64,000 bases of DNA from Panulirus ornatus (lineage: Eukaryota; Arthropoda; Malacostraca; Decapoda; Palinuridae): positions 76,829,435 through 76,893,434 of the forward strand of contig NC_092225.1 of assembly GCF_036320965.1 (NCBI RefSeq), given 5' to 3'. Each line of letters opens with the position of its first letter. Position 1 is the stretch's first letter. Shown here piece after piece: positions 11,985-24,290 of the stretch. Below the pieces are notes generated by a model. The model ran no database searches. It was given only the letters and a program-made list of their open reading frames with translations, and was not told the origin of the DNA. A program made the position numbers and the translations under genes.

Positions 11985-13190
11985 TATATTCTCACACAAA
12001 TTTCTGCATCTATTTGCTTCCCGCTTCCAGTGATAAAAGCAATGCAACTAAAACTTTAAAGAAGTCTCCTGCAACAGGCCCTTGACATATCAAACTTTCT
12101 CATAAAGCACTTTCAGTCGCAATTCAAGCACTTGTAGATATCTTCAACCACTCCTGGGAACATAAAATTCTTTGAAAACATCAGGAAACTTGACAACATA
12201 GTACCAGTCCTAAAACACTCCAAACAATCCAACTCCCCTTCTTCTAACTACCATATGCCACTTCTGTCTTCAGCATCCAAACTCTTTGAAAAATGATCCA
12301 CAACAGAATCAAGCAAAACAATTCACCCTCATTCAAAAAACATGACTTTAAATCCAATCACTCCACGACCACACTACACTCGGACTTAAAAAAAAAAAAT
12401 CCCTAAATGGCTTCAACTAGCTATAGCTCCTGTCCTGCACAAAATTAGTGGCAACAGACATCAACAAAGCATTTGGCACTGTCCCCCCAATATAACCCAA
12501 ACAAGAGACTTGACAACACCTTCCATAACAAAGACAAAAAGTGGCTGGTCAACTTCACAGCAGGCTACCAAGCCAGTCATTCACAAAGGCTTCACCTCAG
12601 TTCTACATGGAGCCCCTAGGGAGCACCTTTACCTCAAACACTCTTCAGTATCTTTTTCCATGACAATCTGTTAACTCCCACACCACAGTAAGAAGGTACT
12701 CTTACAATTCATGCAGATACGAGAAACACAAACATGCAACAGAACATTACACAATCTGGAATAGCGGCTCACAAAGAACAGAATGTCTGCATCTCCAAAG
12801 AAATCTCCAGTAACCCTTTTAACCCCACACAGATATATATCCAATCTGCATCCCCCTGTAACTCTGCATGCTGAATTACTCAAACTCAATAAAATTCTAG
12901 GCATCACATATGACACACACATGCATTGACTCCCCACACCAAAATCATCAAAACAAAAGTAACAGACAATATGCACTTAAAACACTAACTGGCACCAGAT
13001 TTGGACAAGAAAAACAATCCATGACTAACCTCTAAAAGACTTCATCTGCTCCAACTAAACTACACCTCATGTGCCTGGTCATCCATCCAATCAAAAGCAA
13101 ATATCATAAACTTCAAACCACATAAAAGTAAGCACTTAAAACAATCACTGCCTGCCTAGCAATCACAAACACTTAACATCTATACAAAGA
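11985..13190 (+). mobile_element. Jockey/I-group LINE relic, plus strand
   Basis: Decayed RT reading: NFRKLDNIVPVLKHSKQ, SNYHMPLLSSASKLFEK (family: NYRPISLLS...KLFEK), ATDINKAFGTVPP (motif A: D..KAFDTV), then a C-terminal SCAWSSIQSKANI block. Stops and frameshifts throughout. Confidence 0.65.
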
Positions 13191-13191
13191 C

Positions 13192-13345
13192 CTCTATGGT
13201 GAAGTGGTTAGCATTCCTGACCATGATGGGCTGACTGGGACTGAATACACATAGGTCGGAATCCTGGTCACATCAGTCTGTGGACCAGTCAGTCCACAGT
13301 CCACTTGACTGTTCATTTGCCCCTAGTCAAAAGGGATTCACCTCA
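13192..13345 (+). mobile_element. tRNA-derived SINE fragment
   Basis: CTCTATGGTGAAGTGGTTAGC contains a pol III A-box-like TGGTGAAGTGG (13198-13208), and GGTCGGAATCC (13254-13264) fits a B box (GGTTCGANTCC) at tRNA-like spacing. The downstream CAGTCCACAGTCCACTTG...CTGTTCATTTGCCCC resembles the body of a decapod tRNA-SINE. It is not a functional tRNA: no closed acceptor stem is apparent. Confidence 0.55.
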
Positions 13346-16100
13346 TTTCCAAATTTTCCATGGTTCTTTTTCCATCCATTTCTGCAACTTCATGGTCTTA
13401 ATTCTAACCTTTCTTCTGTTGAACAGCACCTGCTTACCTCCTCCCCTGATCTTCCTCTTCCCTCCAAAATTCAAAAGTCCTAGGCTGCTTCTGCTTTGCA
13501 CCAACAGCTCTCCAACTATGATCTCTTATCCTTCTTTCCACACCAAGGGTGGAGTTCATTCCTACTGTAGCATAAAATCACCTACTGCTCACCTTGTGGA
13601 CCTTGATGCCATTTGGCTCTAAATCTCTCTACCCTCTATCACCTTGTTTCTGTGTTTCATTTACTTTGATGTCATTTGGCTCTAAATCTCTCTACCCTCC
13701 ATCACTTTTCTTCTGTGTTTTGTTTACTTCCCCCCAGGTTTCTCCAACTATGTACAAAGTTTTGACTATTTGATTTGTTGCCATAAAGCTCTGCTCTCTT
13801 GTCATCTGTGCACAAGATTTCAATGTACACCACAAGAATTAGTTAGGTTTTAACCAGGATGATCTTGGTGGAGCCAAAATTTTTTCTTTTTTTCTCCTCA
13901 ATGATCTGGAACAACCAATTAAATATTCTACCCAGGGTCCCTACCATCACAACCACTCTTGTAACACAACAACCTATTTCTTACCTTTAAAACCCCCACT
14001 CCACTTTTCATACACCATAATAATCATTTCTGTAAATTCTAAATGGAAATCCCTATCCTTTAGCCCCTACTGAAATGCCAATGTTGGCACCTTAGAGAGA
14101 ACTCAAAGATTATTCTTGCACAGCTTCTTTACTGGCTTTCCCTTGGATGGGTAGTGCTTTTCTGGTGTACCTCATGTGCTGTACACACATAAGAGGTTAC
14201 CTTGGCTGGGATAATCCTTCACTCAACTTTCTAAATATTTTCCTCTTCAGCTGTAGTTTGATTGCTCCTGCTCTGATGCTCATTACATCAGGGATGGTAT
14301 GTACCAGACTAGAAAATGTACCATCTCCTTAAACTCATTCCGCTTTCATTTCTACTCAGAACCATTACAAAGCTGTTCTTTGGAGAGCAAAGCACACTTT
14401 TATAAGGAGAAAGTATGCTGATTTGTCCTCTACTGACTAATCTTTTTGGCTCTTAACCAAAAGCTTTCCAACCCTTTCCTTCTCTTTTCTGACCTGATCA
14501 ATCTGTTGCTAATTCTCCAACTGAAACAGTTGCTCTTTTTTGGTTTGGTACCTTGTTTTCCTCTTATTCAGTTATGGATGATTCAACTAATCCTTTACCC
14601 CCTTCTCCTCACAATGAACCTACACCATTTCCTATATTCTCCTCACACAGGGTCTTCAAGGTACTCTCCCAGCTTTCAGCTGACAAGCTGTATCGTTCAG
14701 ATGACAACTCTTTGGGGTCTAAGGGAATGCACCTCTAGCACCAATCCTTGCTCACCTATTTCACCTCTGTCTAAAAATCCAGACTTCCTCCTGCTTGTAA
14801 GCCCTTCCACTTGCATGTATGCCTTGATATAGCTCATCCCAAAGAAAGGAGTTCATTTTCATCCTCTATCAACTCATTGGTCTCACTCTGCAGTCTTTGA
14901 AACTCTCCTAAACTTTCATTTTCTCAAACACTTAGAATCTCATTACCTTCATGCAGATCACCAATATGGATTTTGCAGTGCCATCTACCAACAAACTTCT
15001 TTCCTATGTGACTCATCTCTGGCTCTCCTCCTGGGGATTGTGGTGAATTTTTTGTCATCACCCTCAACATCTCCAGTTTCACTGCTTTTCTCTCTTCTCT
15101 AATGCACACTTTCCTCTCAGGATGCTCCAATGGAGCAACCTCCAACTCCTATCCTTTCAATAGTGATGTTCCTGAGACTTCTGTCCTGTTGCATATTTTC
15201 TTTTTCTCAACATGTAGTCTCTCTTCTGCCTCTAACCCTGTTCACCCTTATGCTGACGAGTCCACCATGCATATTTCAACTCACCTTTATACTCATTCAC
15301 CTTCTTTTACTGATCATATTTCCTCTCTCAATTTGGACCCGTGCAGCATTTTAGAGAGGGTAAGAAGAAACCTTGTTAAATTCAATAGTGGTACAGTGCA
15401 ATTTCTACCTACATCTCTTTCTAAGGATCATTTGTTTCCTTCTGTTCAATTTTAAAACACAACAATTCAACCCTGTGATAACATAAACATACTGGGCATA
15501 ACCATGTCCTCCACTTTGTCCTGAAAACCCCACATAATCAACATTACAAAGTCTGCTTCCTTAAAATTGGTTAGCTTGTTTAGATGCTATAAGTATTTTT
15601 CTTGTAAACAGCTATTTCATATTCATCTATACAGGCTTCATTTGCCCAAGTATGGATACTGCTCACACATCAGGGTTGGTTCATTCTCCACCTCACTATT
15701 AACAAGAGTACAATCAAGAGCCTTCCGTCTTGTTAATTCTCCTGGCATCACCTCTTTTCAACCTTCCCTCTTCATATACTGTTATGTTGCTTCTCTCTCT
15801 CGCTCTAAAGTTATTATTATGGCCATTGCTTTCATAGCTGTCTGCATGTAACCCCACCACCAAGGTCTGGACCTTTGGCACACCTTTGGCTGCTGTTTCC
15901 CACAGTTTCTGTGTAGAGAATGGACACTTGAGGATTGACTTATGATGCCTCCTTCATCCCTCAAACTGCTAAGCTGTGGAATTCTCTTCCTTCTTTTCTC
16001 TTTCCTTTGACACAGAACCATTTTTCCTTTAAGAGTCAGGTCTACACTTATTTCCAGAGCCCTGATTAATTCCTACTTTCTTTCTGTTATTTCTTTGTCA
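13346..16100 (+). mobile_element. Jockey-like LINE relic, plus strand
   Basis: Scattered RT blocks in order: HPYADESTMHISTHLY at about 15240 (motif C YADD-type, here YADE), LERVRRNLVKFNSGTVQFLP, LFRCYKYFSCKQLFHIHLY at about 15580, VQSRAFRLVNSPGITS and AKLWNSLPSFLFP near 15970. This is the same family as the relic at 5740-6650. Two near-identical pieces (ATTTGGCTCTAAATCTCTCT at 13610 and 13675) show a small internal duplication. Confidence 0.68.
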
Positions 16101-17303
16101 CTTGATATGGCCTTGATTGGGACATGTTTTGCCCATGCCATGTTAGTAACTATACATATAAAAGAAAATTCACTAATACATTTGTGAAGCATCTTAATCA
16201 GCAACCACAGAGTGTCACCTTTCACTTGTAAAAAACCCACATAATACTGTTAGGAAGCCATGTCTCCTCAACCTCTTGGCTAAAAATCTTTCATTGTCAG
16301 CCCAAGACAGTGGTGCATTGTTTATATTACTTGCCCGTCACAGCTCTACATGAGACTTTTTAGAGCCAGAGGAATGAGTGCAATTCACGATAAAGCCTTT
16401 GTGGTATGACAGGTCTCTGTTGCAAGACTTGTGAGGGAAGACAGGATTTTAAGGGTTAAGACCTCACCTAATTTTCTCTTGCAGCCAAGATTTCCAGTAG
16501 AAATATTGTAGTGTACAGCAACATTAATGCAGCAAAATTCTGGGAACTGTGTGGAATGACTCCTCATGGAGAGGCTGTGAGGCCACGAGTCATTGTTGCT
16601 AGTTACGTTTAATATTTTTTGCAACTGGTGCAATGTTAAAATCATATTTGTTTGATATATTTCAGTACTATACTGATGATAAAAATAAACCTTGGTGACT
16701 AAGGAAAGTTAGGTGGGGGTTTCATTGGTTCTGCTGATTTCTAAAAGTGTTTCACTTACTTTAAAAATAAGCAACCCTACATTGTCCCTGATTTTCACAA
16801 CCTCTCCAGCACTTATTCTTTGTTGCATAACAGAGAATAATGCTCCAAATAATGTGGCACTAGTGTAAATCATTCTCTACTAAGTGTAAAGGGTGCGTCC
16901 ACTATAAAGCATTTTTTCCAAATTCCCAATCTTTTTTTTGGTAACCCAAAACACAGCACTCACAAAATTTTCATTTCATTTAGGTATAGTACATGATTAA
17001 AACTTTTTTGCATTCACAAGAAAATGCTATTTCCAGAATCTTCCCCTAATGTGTGCCAGTAATCTCAAGAATTTCAAATGCACTAAGACCAAGTAGCAGA
17101 ACTTAAAACATCTGACAGAAAATTTTGCCTATGAAGTATGTGAAGCAGGTGGCACCAGGAAAAAAAGAGTGAAAAGAAGTTGCCTTTGTAAACATACACT
17201 ATAGGGAAAAAAGAACAATGAAGCAAATGAATTAGAAATCTGAAAAAATAATGGAAAAATATTTCTTTTTTACTAATCCTGAAAAAAAATGTGTTCAGCA
17301 AAC
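16101..17303. other. ENPP intron, unassigned
   Basis: No recognisable element; AT-rich. Confidence 0.4.
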
Positions 17304-17385
17304 CTTATAGGCAGAAGCTCCCTCTCGTAGACTCTTAGTTCAGGCTGCTTGCAAGATAGGGCCTTCATCATTTCATACTTGGTTG
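17304..17385 (-). CDS. ENPP: ENPP-like short internal exon (82 bp)
   Basis: Found by looking for the piece missing between DGSE (phase 1) and WHMG (phase 2). On the minus strand an acceptor ACTCCCAG is followed by 82 bp ending in ATAAG and donor GTTTGC. With the leftover bases it encodes A-TKYEMMKALSCKQPELRVY-ERELLPI-R, matching the ENPP segment with the conserved Cys and the Leu-Pro-x-Arg before the next strand. Both junction phases close exactly (G+CA, then AG+G). The donor lacks a consensus +3 to +5, so it may be a weak splice site. Confidence 0.85.
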
Positions 17386-17781
17386 CTGGGAGTAAGGGAA
17401 TGATATATTTATTTGTATCTCTGTCAAAAGGCTTTGCAAAAGCTTAGATACATTTCTATGTGTTCAAGAATGATAATTACATATGATCCTAGACAATGAC
17501 CTACATACAGTAATAAAGGCAAGAGTACTGAAAATCCTTACTTCAGAGCTCTTGAGTTTTCCAAAGCAAAAGATTCTCTGATATTGTGAGGGAGAAGGGG
17601 TCTAGGGATTCCCCAATAAAAATTTCGAATTTTCTAAGTAAAACAAGTGCAATCTAGTAATTTCTAGAAGTCTAAATTTAAATCCATCTGATTAATTTTC
17701 TGAATACTAACATACCACAACTAATTAAATTTGCAATTTTCAGTTTCCAGTAGAAACATTAACATATATAGTACATATATA
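17386..17781. other. ENPP intron, unassigned
   Basis: No recognisable element between the short exon and the SINE copy. Confidence 0.4.
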
Positions 17782-17947
17782 GGGGGAGCTGGGGCTGGAA
17801 ATCCTCCCCTCTCATTTTTTTTAAATTTTCCAAAAGAAGGAACAGAGAAGGGGGCCAGGTGAGGATATTCCCTCAAAGGTCCAGTCCTCTGTTTTTAACG
17901 CTACCTTGCTAATGCAGGAAATTGCGAATAGTATTAAAGAAAGAAAA
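17782..17947 (+). mobile_element. SINE with LINE-like tail, 5'-truncated copy
   Basis: Matches the SINE at 57854-58097 from GGGGCTGGAAATCCTCCCCT through the AATTTTCCAAAAGAAGGAAC and GGGGGCCAGGTGAGGATATT blocks to the tail CGCTACCTTGCTAATGCAGG...GCGAATAG. It is older than the other copy, with several CpG to TpG/CpA changes in the tail hairpin. No coding capacity. Confidence 0.85.
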
Positions 17948-18265
17948 GGGAAAGTACATATATATGATGTACTATAACAAAGCTCTCAAGACTGGACAGG
18001 ATGTTGCTCACAGGCAATCCAAATTCTTTGATCTAACAAGAATTTTCCAAGATTTGGAATTAGGTCCTAAGTCCTGAAAATATACATATTTTAGAAGTTT
18101 CTGAACTTTAGAAATCCTAATCATAGAGGTCATATCATAGTACAATGTAACTCATCAACAAATTATCATAACTTTTGCATTTTTCGTTCATCATTATCCA
18201 ATTTCCTTTCCATTATATTTCATCAAGACACCTTGAAATATATAAATGAAATACTGAATACATAT

Positions 18266-18933
18266 TGATGTGGGCTGCACTTTGATAAGAAAGATATTTC
18301 ATCTCATAAAATTCCTATCTTTTCCTATCTTTGAAAATGTACATATACAGATTTTTTGATCTTGATGTCACCATGTACCAAAGATCCCCAAATCCATTTT
18401 GAAATTACAAAAACACCAATTCAAGAATTCTTACCATATCACATATTTCATACATAAAATTTTATGTACGAAATATATGATATTGTAAGAATTTTATTGT
18501 CACCATTTTCAACTTTAATCAAAATTTGTTTTTTAAATGTTTGCTTACCTTAATATTCTAGTGCATACTGTACTAGAAATATTACTTATACAAAATGTAA
18601 AATCATGAGTTATGCTTCATTTCACTGCTGTGGGATGCACCTTTGTTAAGAGAGATGTTTCACCTTAAAAAGTTATTATCATTACAAATGTATGATTATT
18701 TGATCCTGATGCTATCTTGTAAAGATCCCTAAAACCATTTGGAAATTACAAAAAGAGCTAAGCAGGAATTCTTAACACATTATATATTTCACTGACAAAA
18801 TTTTATTGTCACTATTTGCAATCCATTTTTTAAATGTCTGTCTTCTCTTAAATATTCTAATGAATGGTGTACTGAAAAATTTACTTACCTAGGATGTAAA
18901 ATTATAAAAGTTATGCTTCATTTCACTGCAATC
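18266..18933. repeat. Tandem duplication of about 330 bp, diverged
   Basis: Copy 1 (about 18266-18634) and copy 2 (about 18635-18933) share ordered landmarks: GTGGGMTGCAC-TTTG-TAAGA, GATCCTGATG, AAATTACAAAAA, AATTTTATTGTCAC, TTTTTTAAATGT, and AGTTATGCTTCATTTCACTG at the end of each. Copy 1 has extra sequence with a palindromic TTTCATACATAAAATTTTAT...GAAATATATGA. Confidence 0.75.
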
Positions 18934-19159
18934 TTCGTACTAACATATTCTACCATTGCAACAGAAATAATGTACATCAAATTCAGGTAGTTATAAAGTT
19001 GGTGAGTTACAATATATAGAGGAAAACTATAAAATATTTTACAGGGCTGGTTCAGTTTCTATCAAATCTTTTGAGGTACTGTACCTGCATCAAGAAAAAT
19101 TAGTTGAAATATAATGGTTCCATTGTATGATATCCAATTTCTAGTCCATATTTACTGGT

Positions 19160-21130
19160 AGAAGAGGTAGTAAAAGAGGAAGTAAAAGCTTTGCAGAAGA
19201 CGAAAGCCGGCAAGGCAGCAGGTTTGGATGGTATTGCAGTGGAATTTATTAAAAAAGGGGGTGACTGTATTGTTGACTGGTTGGTAAGGTTATTTAATGT
19301 ATGTATGATTCATGGTGAGGTGCCTGAGGATTGGCAGAATGCTTGCATAGTGCCATTGTACAAAGGCAAAGGGGATATGAGTGAGTGCTCAAATTACAGA
19401 GGTATAAGTTTGTTGAGTATTCCTGGTAAATTATATGGGAGGGTATTGACTGAGAGGGTGAAGGCATGTACAGAGCATCAGATTGGGGAAGAGCAGTGTG
19501 GTTTCAGAAGTGGTAGAGGATGTGAGGATCAGGTGTTTGCTTTGAAGAATGTATGTGAGAAATACTTAGAAAAGCAAATGGATTTGTATGTAGCATTTAT
19601 GGATCTGGAGAAGGCATATGATAGAGTTGATAGAGATGCTCTGTGGAAGGTACTAAGAATATATGGTGTGTGAGGCAAGTTGTTAGAAGCAGTGAAAAGT
19701 TTTTATCGAGGATGTAAGGCATGTGTACGTGTAGGAAGAGAGGAAAGTGATTGGTTCTCAGTGAATGTAGGTTTGCGGCAGGGGTGTGTGATGTCTCCAT
19801 GGTTGTTTAATTTGTTTATGGATGGGGTTGTTAGGGAGGTGAATGCAAGAGTTTTGGAAAGAGGGGCAAGTATGAAGTCTGTTGGGGATGAGAGAGCTTG
19901 GGAAGTGAGTCAGTTGTTGTTCGCTGATGATACAGCGCTGGTGGCTGATTCATGTGAGAAACTGTAGAAGCTGGTGACTGAGTTTGGTAAAGTGTGTGAA
20001 AGAAGAAAGTTAAGAGTAAATGTAAATAAGAGCAAGGTTATTAGGTACAGTAGGGTTGAGGGTCAAGTCAATTGGGAGGTAAGTTTGAATGGAGAAAAAC
20101 TGAAGGAAGTAAAGTGTTTTACATATCTGGGAGTGGATCTGGCAGCGGATGGAACCATGGAAGCGGAAGTGAATCATAGCGTGGGGGAGGGGGCGAAAAT
20201 CCTGGGAGCCTTGAAGAATGTGTGGAAGTCGAGAACATTATCTCGGAAAGCAAAAATGGGTATGTTTGAAGGAATAGTGGTTCCAACAATGTTGTATGGT
20301 TGCGAGGCGTGGGCTATGGATAGAGTTGTGTGCAGGAGGGTGGATGTGCTGGAAATGAGATGTTTGAGGACAATATGTGGTGTGAGGTGGTTTGATCGAG
20401 TAAGTAATGTAAGGGTAAGAGAGATGTGTGGAAATAAAAAGAGCGTGGTTGAGAGAACAGAAGAGGGTGTTTTGAAATGGTTTGGGCACATGAAGAGAAT
20501 GAGTGAGGAAAGATTGACCAAGAGGATATATGTGTCGGAGGTGGAGGGAACAAGGAGAAGTGGGAGACCAAATTGGAGGTGGAAAGATGGAGTGAAAAAG
20601 ATTTTGAGTGATCGGGGCCTGAACATGCAGGAGGATGAAAGGCGGGCAAGGAATAGAGTGAATTGGATCGATGTGGTATACCGGGGTCGACGTGCTGTCA
20701 ATGGATTGAATCAGGGCATGTGAAGCGTCTGGGGTAAACCATGGAAAGTTGTGTGGGGCCTGGATGTGGAAAGGGAGCTGTGGTTTCGGGCATTATTACA
20801 TGACAGCTAGAGACTGAGTGTGAACGAATGGGGCCTTTGTTGTCTTTTCCTAGCGCTACCTCGCACACATGAGGGGGGAGGTTGATGTTATTCCATGTGT
20901 GGCGAGGTGGCGATGGGAATGAATAAAGGCAGACAGTATGAATTATGTACATGTGTATATATGTATATGTCTGTGTGTGTATATATATGTGAACATTGAA
21001 ATGTATAGATATGTATATTTGCGTGTGTGGACGTGTATGTATATACATGTGTATGGGGGTGGGTTGGGCCATTTCCTTCGTCTGTTTCCTTGCGCTACCT
21101 CGCACACGCAGGACACAGCGACAAAGCAAA
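19160..21130 (+). mobile_element. RTE LINE copy C, 5'-truncated, long-tail subfamily
   Basis: Starts within the linker before RT (KAGKAAGLDGIAVEFIKKGG) and runs to the hairpin tail. The RT frame is interrupted by TGA at 19671-19673 and TAG at 19965-19967 (CAG to TAG) but is otherwise well preserved: FMDLEKAYDRVDRDALW, RQGCVMSPWLFN, LLFADDTALVADS, TMLYGCEAWAMDRVV. The C-terminus ends YRGRRAVNGLNQGM, the long form. The 3'UTR (about 20724-21130) contains the extra block absent from short-tail copies. Confidence 0.93.
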
Positions 21131-21144
21131 ATAATATGATATAA

Positions 21145-22105
21145 TAATTTTTCTCAGAATTGAATACTACATCTTCTCCATTTCTATCTATCTATCTGTA
21201 GCTTTGATGTAAATTCCTCTTCATTTGCTCCACAAAATCATGCTCTTCTCATCCAAGATGATAACATTCTGCAGGTCATTATTTCCCTGCTCAGTAAATC
21301 CTATTTTCTGTATGTGTGATGCTTTATATGCCTAATAACACCAAAGAAAATAATTTGGTTTGATTATCACCTTGTGAGCTTCAGCTCACTGAACTGATGA
21401 ATGGCAACCAATGTTACCTCTTAATATCTCATCACCCATGTCACTCTGGATAGTCCAGTTTAATCCTTTGGCTGCAAGACAGCTGGAATTTCAGTTAGTC
21501 TTACATCATATTTCATTCTAATCGTGTAACTTCAAGGAATTCTATGTTCATTTTGAGGATGCAAAATACGCTTCATGGCCTCTGAATAGCTCAAGCCTAA
21601 TGTACCAGTGAGCTTAAAATAATACTGCTCACACAGCTTGATATATTATATAAAGAAGTGCCCCTAACTGTCTGTCCGTTTATCAGTATGTAGGAGGCTT
21701 CCAGATACACAATGACTAACCCTCACACAAAGTTTGCTAATAATCTATCAATCTCCTTAGCAGGACAGAAACTGCTGGCTGCTGGCATGAAGTATATTCA
21801 GAAAAATATATCATTGTTCAATGGATAGGCTGAGCTGGCAATATGGGAGGTATCAAGAGGAAAAATGCAATGGGAGTGATTATACCACTGAACAATGCCA
21901 TCTGCCATTCAGTGTGAGGTGGCTAGGGAAGGAAGAGGGAGTAGAGGTCATGAAGGAAGGTGTGGAAGGCAGGGAGGAAGGGTTTAGTGGCCCTGACTGG
22001 GGAATTTGGTGGTGGTGTGGAAGAGTATGGCACATGATCTGCTATTACGAAACAAACATAATCCATTCAAAAGAATGTAGTGCAACCCCTGAGCTCTTAA
22101 ATACA
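21145..22105. other. ENPP intron, unassigned
   Basis: No recognisable element. The last 285 bp (from 21821) are by chance open in frame with the RTE copy that follows. Confidence 0.4.
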
Positions 22106-24290
22106 GATGCTTGTGGCATGAGAAGAGTGGGAGGTGGGTTGATTAGAAAGGGTAGTGAGTGGTGGGATGAAGAAGTAAGAGTATTAGTGAAAGAGAAGAG
22201 AGAGGCATTTGGACGATTTTTGCAGGGAAAAAATGCAATTGAGTGGGAGATGTATAAAAGAAAGAGACAGGAGGTCAAGAGAAAGGTGCAAGAGGTGAAA
22301 AAAAGGGCAAATGAGAGTTGGGGTGAGAGAGTATCATTAAATTTTAGGGAGAATAAAAAGATGTTCTGGAAGGAGGTAAATAAAGTGCGTAAGACAAGGG
22401 AGCAAATGGGAACTTCGGTGAAGGGCGCAAGTGGGGAGGTGATAACAAGTAGTGGTGATGTGAGAAGGAGATGGAGTGAGTATGTTGAAGGTTTGTTGAA
22501 TGTGTTTGATGATAGAGTGGCAGATATAGGGTGTTTTGGTCGAGGTGGTGTGCAAAGTGAGAGGGTTAGGGAAAATGATTTGGTAAACAGAGAAGAGGTA
22601 GTGAAAGCTTTGCGGAAGATGAAAGCCGGCAAGGCAGCAGGTTTGGATGGTATTGCAGTGGAATTTATTAAAAAAGGGGGTGACTGTATTGTTGACTGGT
22701 TGGTAAGGTTATTTAATGTATGTATGACTCATGGTGAGGTGCCTGAGGATTGGCGGAATGCGTGCATAGTGCCATTGTACAAAGGCAAAGGGGATAAGAG
22801 TGAGTGCTCAAATTACAGAGGTATAAGTTTGTTGAGTATTCCTGTTAAATTATATGGGAGGGTATTGATTGAGAGGGTGAAGGCATGTACAGAGCCTCAG
22901 ATTGGGGAAGAGCAGTGTGGTTTCAGAAGTGGTAGAGGATGTGTGGATCAGGTGTTTGCTTTGAAGAATGTATGTGAGAAATACTTAGAAAAGCAAATGG
23001 ATTTGTATGTAGCATTTATGGATCTGGAGAAGGCATATGATAGAGTTGATAGAGATGCTCTGTGGAAGGTATTAAGAATATATGGTGTGGGAGGAAAGTT
23101 GTTAGAAGCAGTGAAAAGTTTTTATCGAGGATGTAAGGCATGTGTACGTGTAGGAAGAGAGGAAAGTGATTGGTTCTCAGTGAATGTAGGTTTGCGGCAG
23201 GGGTGTGTGATGTCTCCATGGTTGTTTAATTTGTTTATGGATGGGGTTGTTAGGGAGGTAAATGCAAGAGTTTTGGAAAGAGGGGCAAGTATGAAGTCTG
23301 TTGGGGATGAGAGAGCTTGGGAAGTGAGTCAGTTGTTGTTCGCTGATGATACAGCGCTGGTGGCTGATTCATGTGAGAAACTGCAGAAGCTGGTGACTGA
23401 GTTTGGAAAAGTGTGTGGAAGAAGAAAGTTTAGAGTAAATGTGAATAAGAGCAAGGTTATTAGGTACAGTAGGGTTGAGGGTCAAGTCAATTGGGAGGTG
23501 AGTTTGAAAGGAGAAAAACTGGAGGAAGTGAAGTGTTTTAAATATCTGGGAGTGGATCTGGCAGCGGATGGAACCATGGAAGCGGAAGTGGATCATAGGG
23601 TGGGGGAGGGGGCGAAAATCCTGGGGGACTTGAAGAATGTGTGGAAGTCGAGAACATTATCTCGGAAAGCAAAAATGGGTATGTTTGAAGGAATAGTGGT
23701 TCCAACAATGTTGTATGGTTGCGAGGCGTGGGCTATGGATAGAGTTGTGCGCAGGAGGATGGATGTGCTGGAAATGAGATGTTTGAGGACAATGTGTGGT
23801 GTGACGTGGTTTGATCGAGTGAGTAACGTAAGGGTAAGAGAGATGTGTGGAAATAAAAAGAGCGTGGTTGAGAGAGCAGAAGAGGGTGTTTTGAAGTGGT
23901 TTGGGCACATGGAGAGGATGAGTGAGGAAAGATTGACCAAGAGGATATATGTGTCGGAGGTGGAGGGAACAAGGAGAAGAGGGAGACCAAATTGGAGGTG
24001 GAAAGATGGAGTGAAAAAGATTTTGTGTGATCGGGGCCTGAGCATGCAGGAGGGTGAAAGGAGGGCAAGGAATAGAGTGAATTGGAGCGATGTGGTATAC
24101 AGGGGTTGACGTGCTGTCAGTGGATTGAAGCAGGGCATGTGAAGCGTCTGGGGTAAACCATGGAAAGCTGTGTAGGTATGTATATTTGCGTGTGTGGACA
24201 TATGTATATACATGTGTATGGGGGGGGGGCCATTTCTTTCGTCTGTTTCCTTGCGCTACCTCGCAAACGCGGGAGACAGCGACAAAGTAT
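22106..24290 (+). mobile_element. RTE LINE copy D, 5'-truncated, short-tail subfamily
   Basis: LINE homology begins at DACGMRRVGGGLIRKG (about 22106) and stays open to the stop at 24107-24109 (YRG then TGA), spanning the linker and the whole RT with FADD and WFGHMERM. The visible ORF starts upstream at 21821, so its first 95 codons are flanking DNA and not LINE protein. The 3'UTR is the short form, and the tail ends in (TAA)n. The endonuclease domain is absent, so this copy cannot move by itself. Confidence 0.93.

Noticed and set aside
13191..13275. Functional tRNA gene
   Set aside because: A and B boxes are present but no closed acceptor or anticodon stems; better explained as a tRNA-derived SINE.
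18541..18600. Candidate ENPP exon ending at CTTACC (minus strand)
   Set aside because: A donor-like site exists but the short upstream frame lacks an acceptor and does not resemble ENPP; 17304-17385 fits both phases instead.
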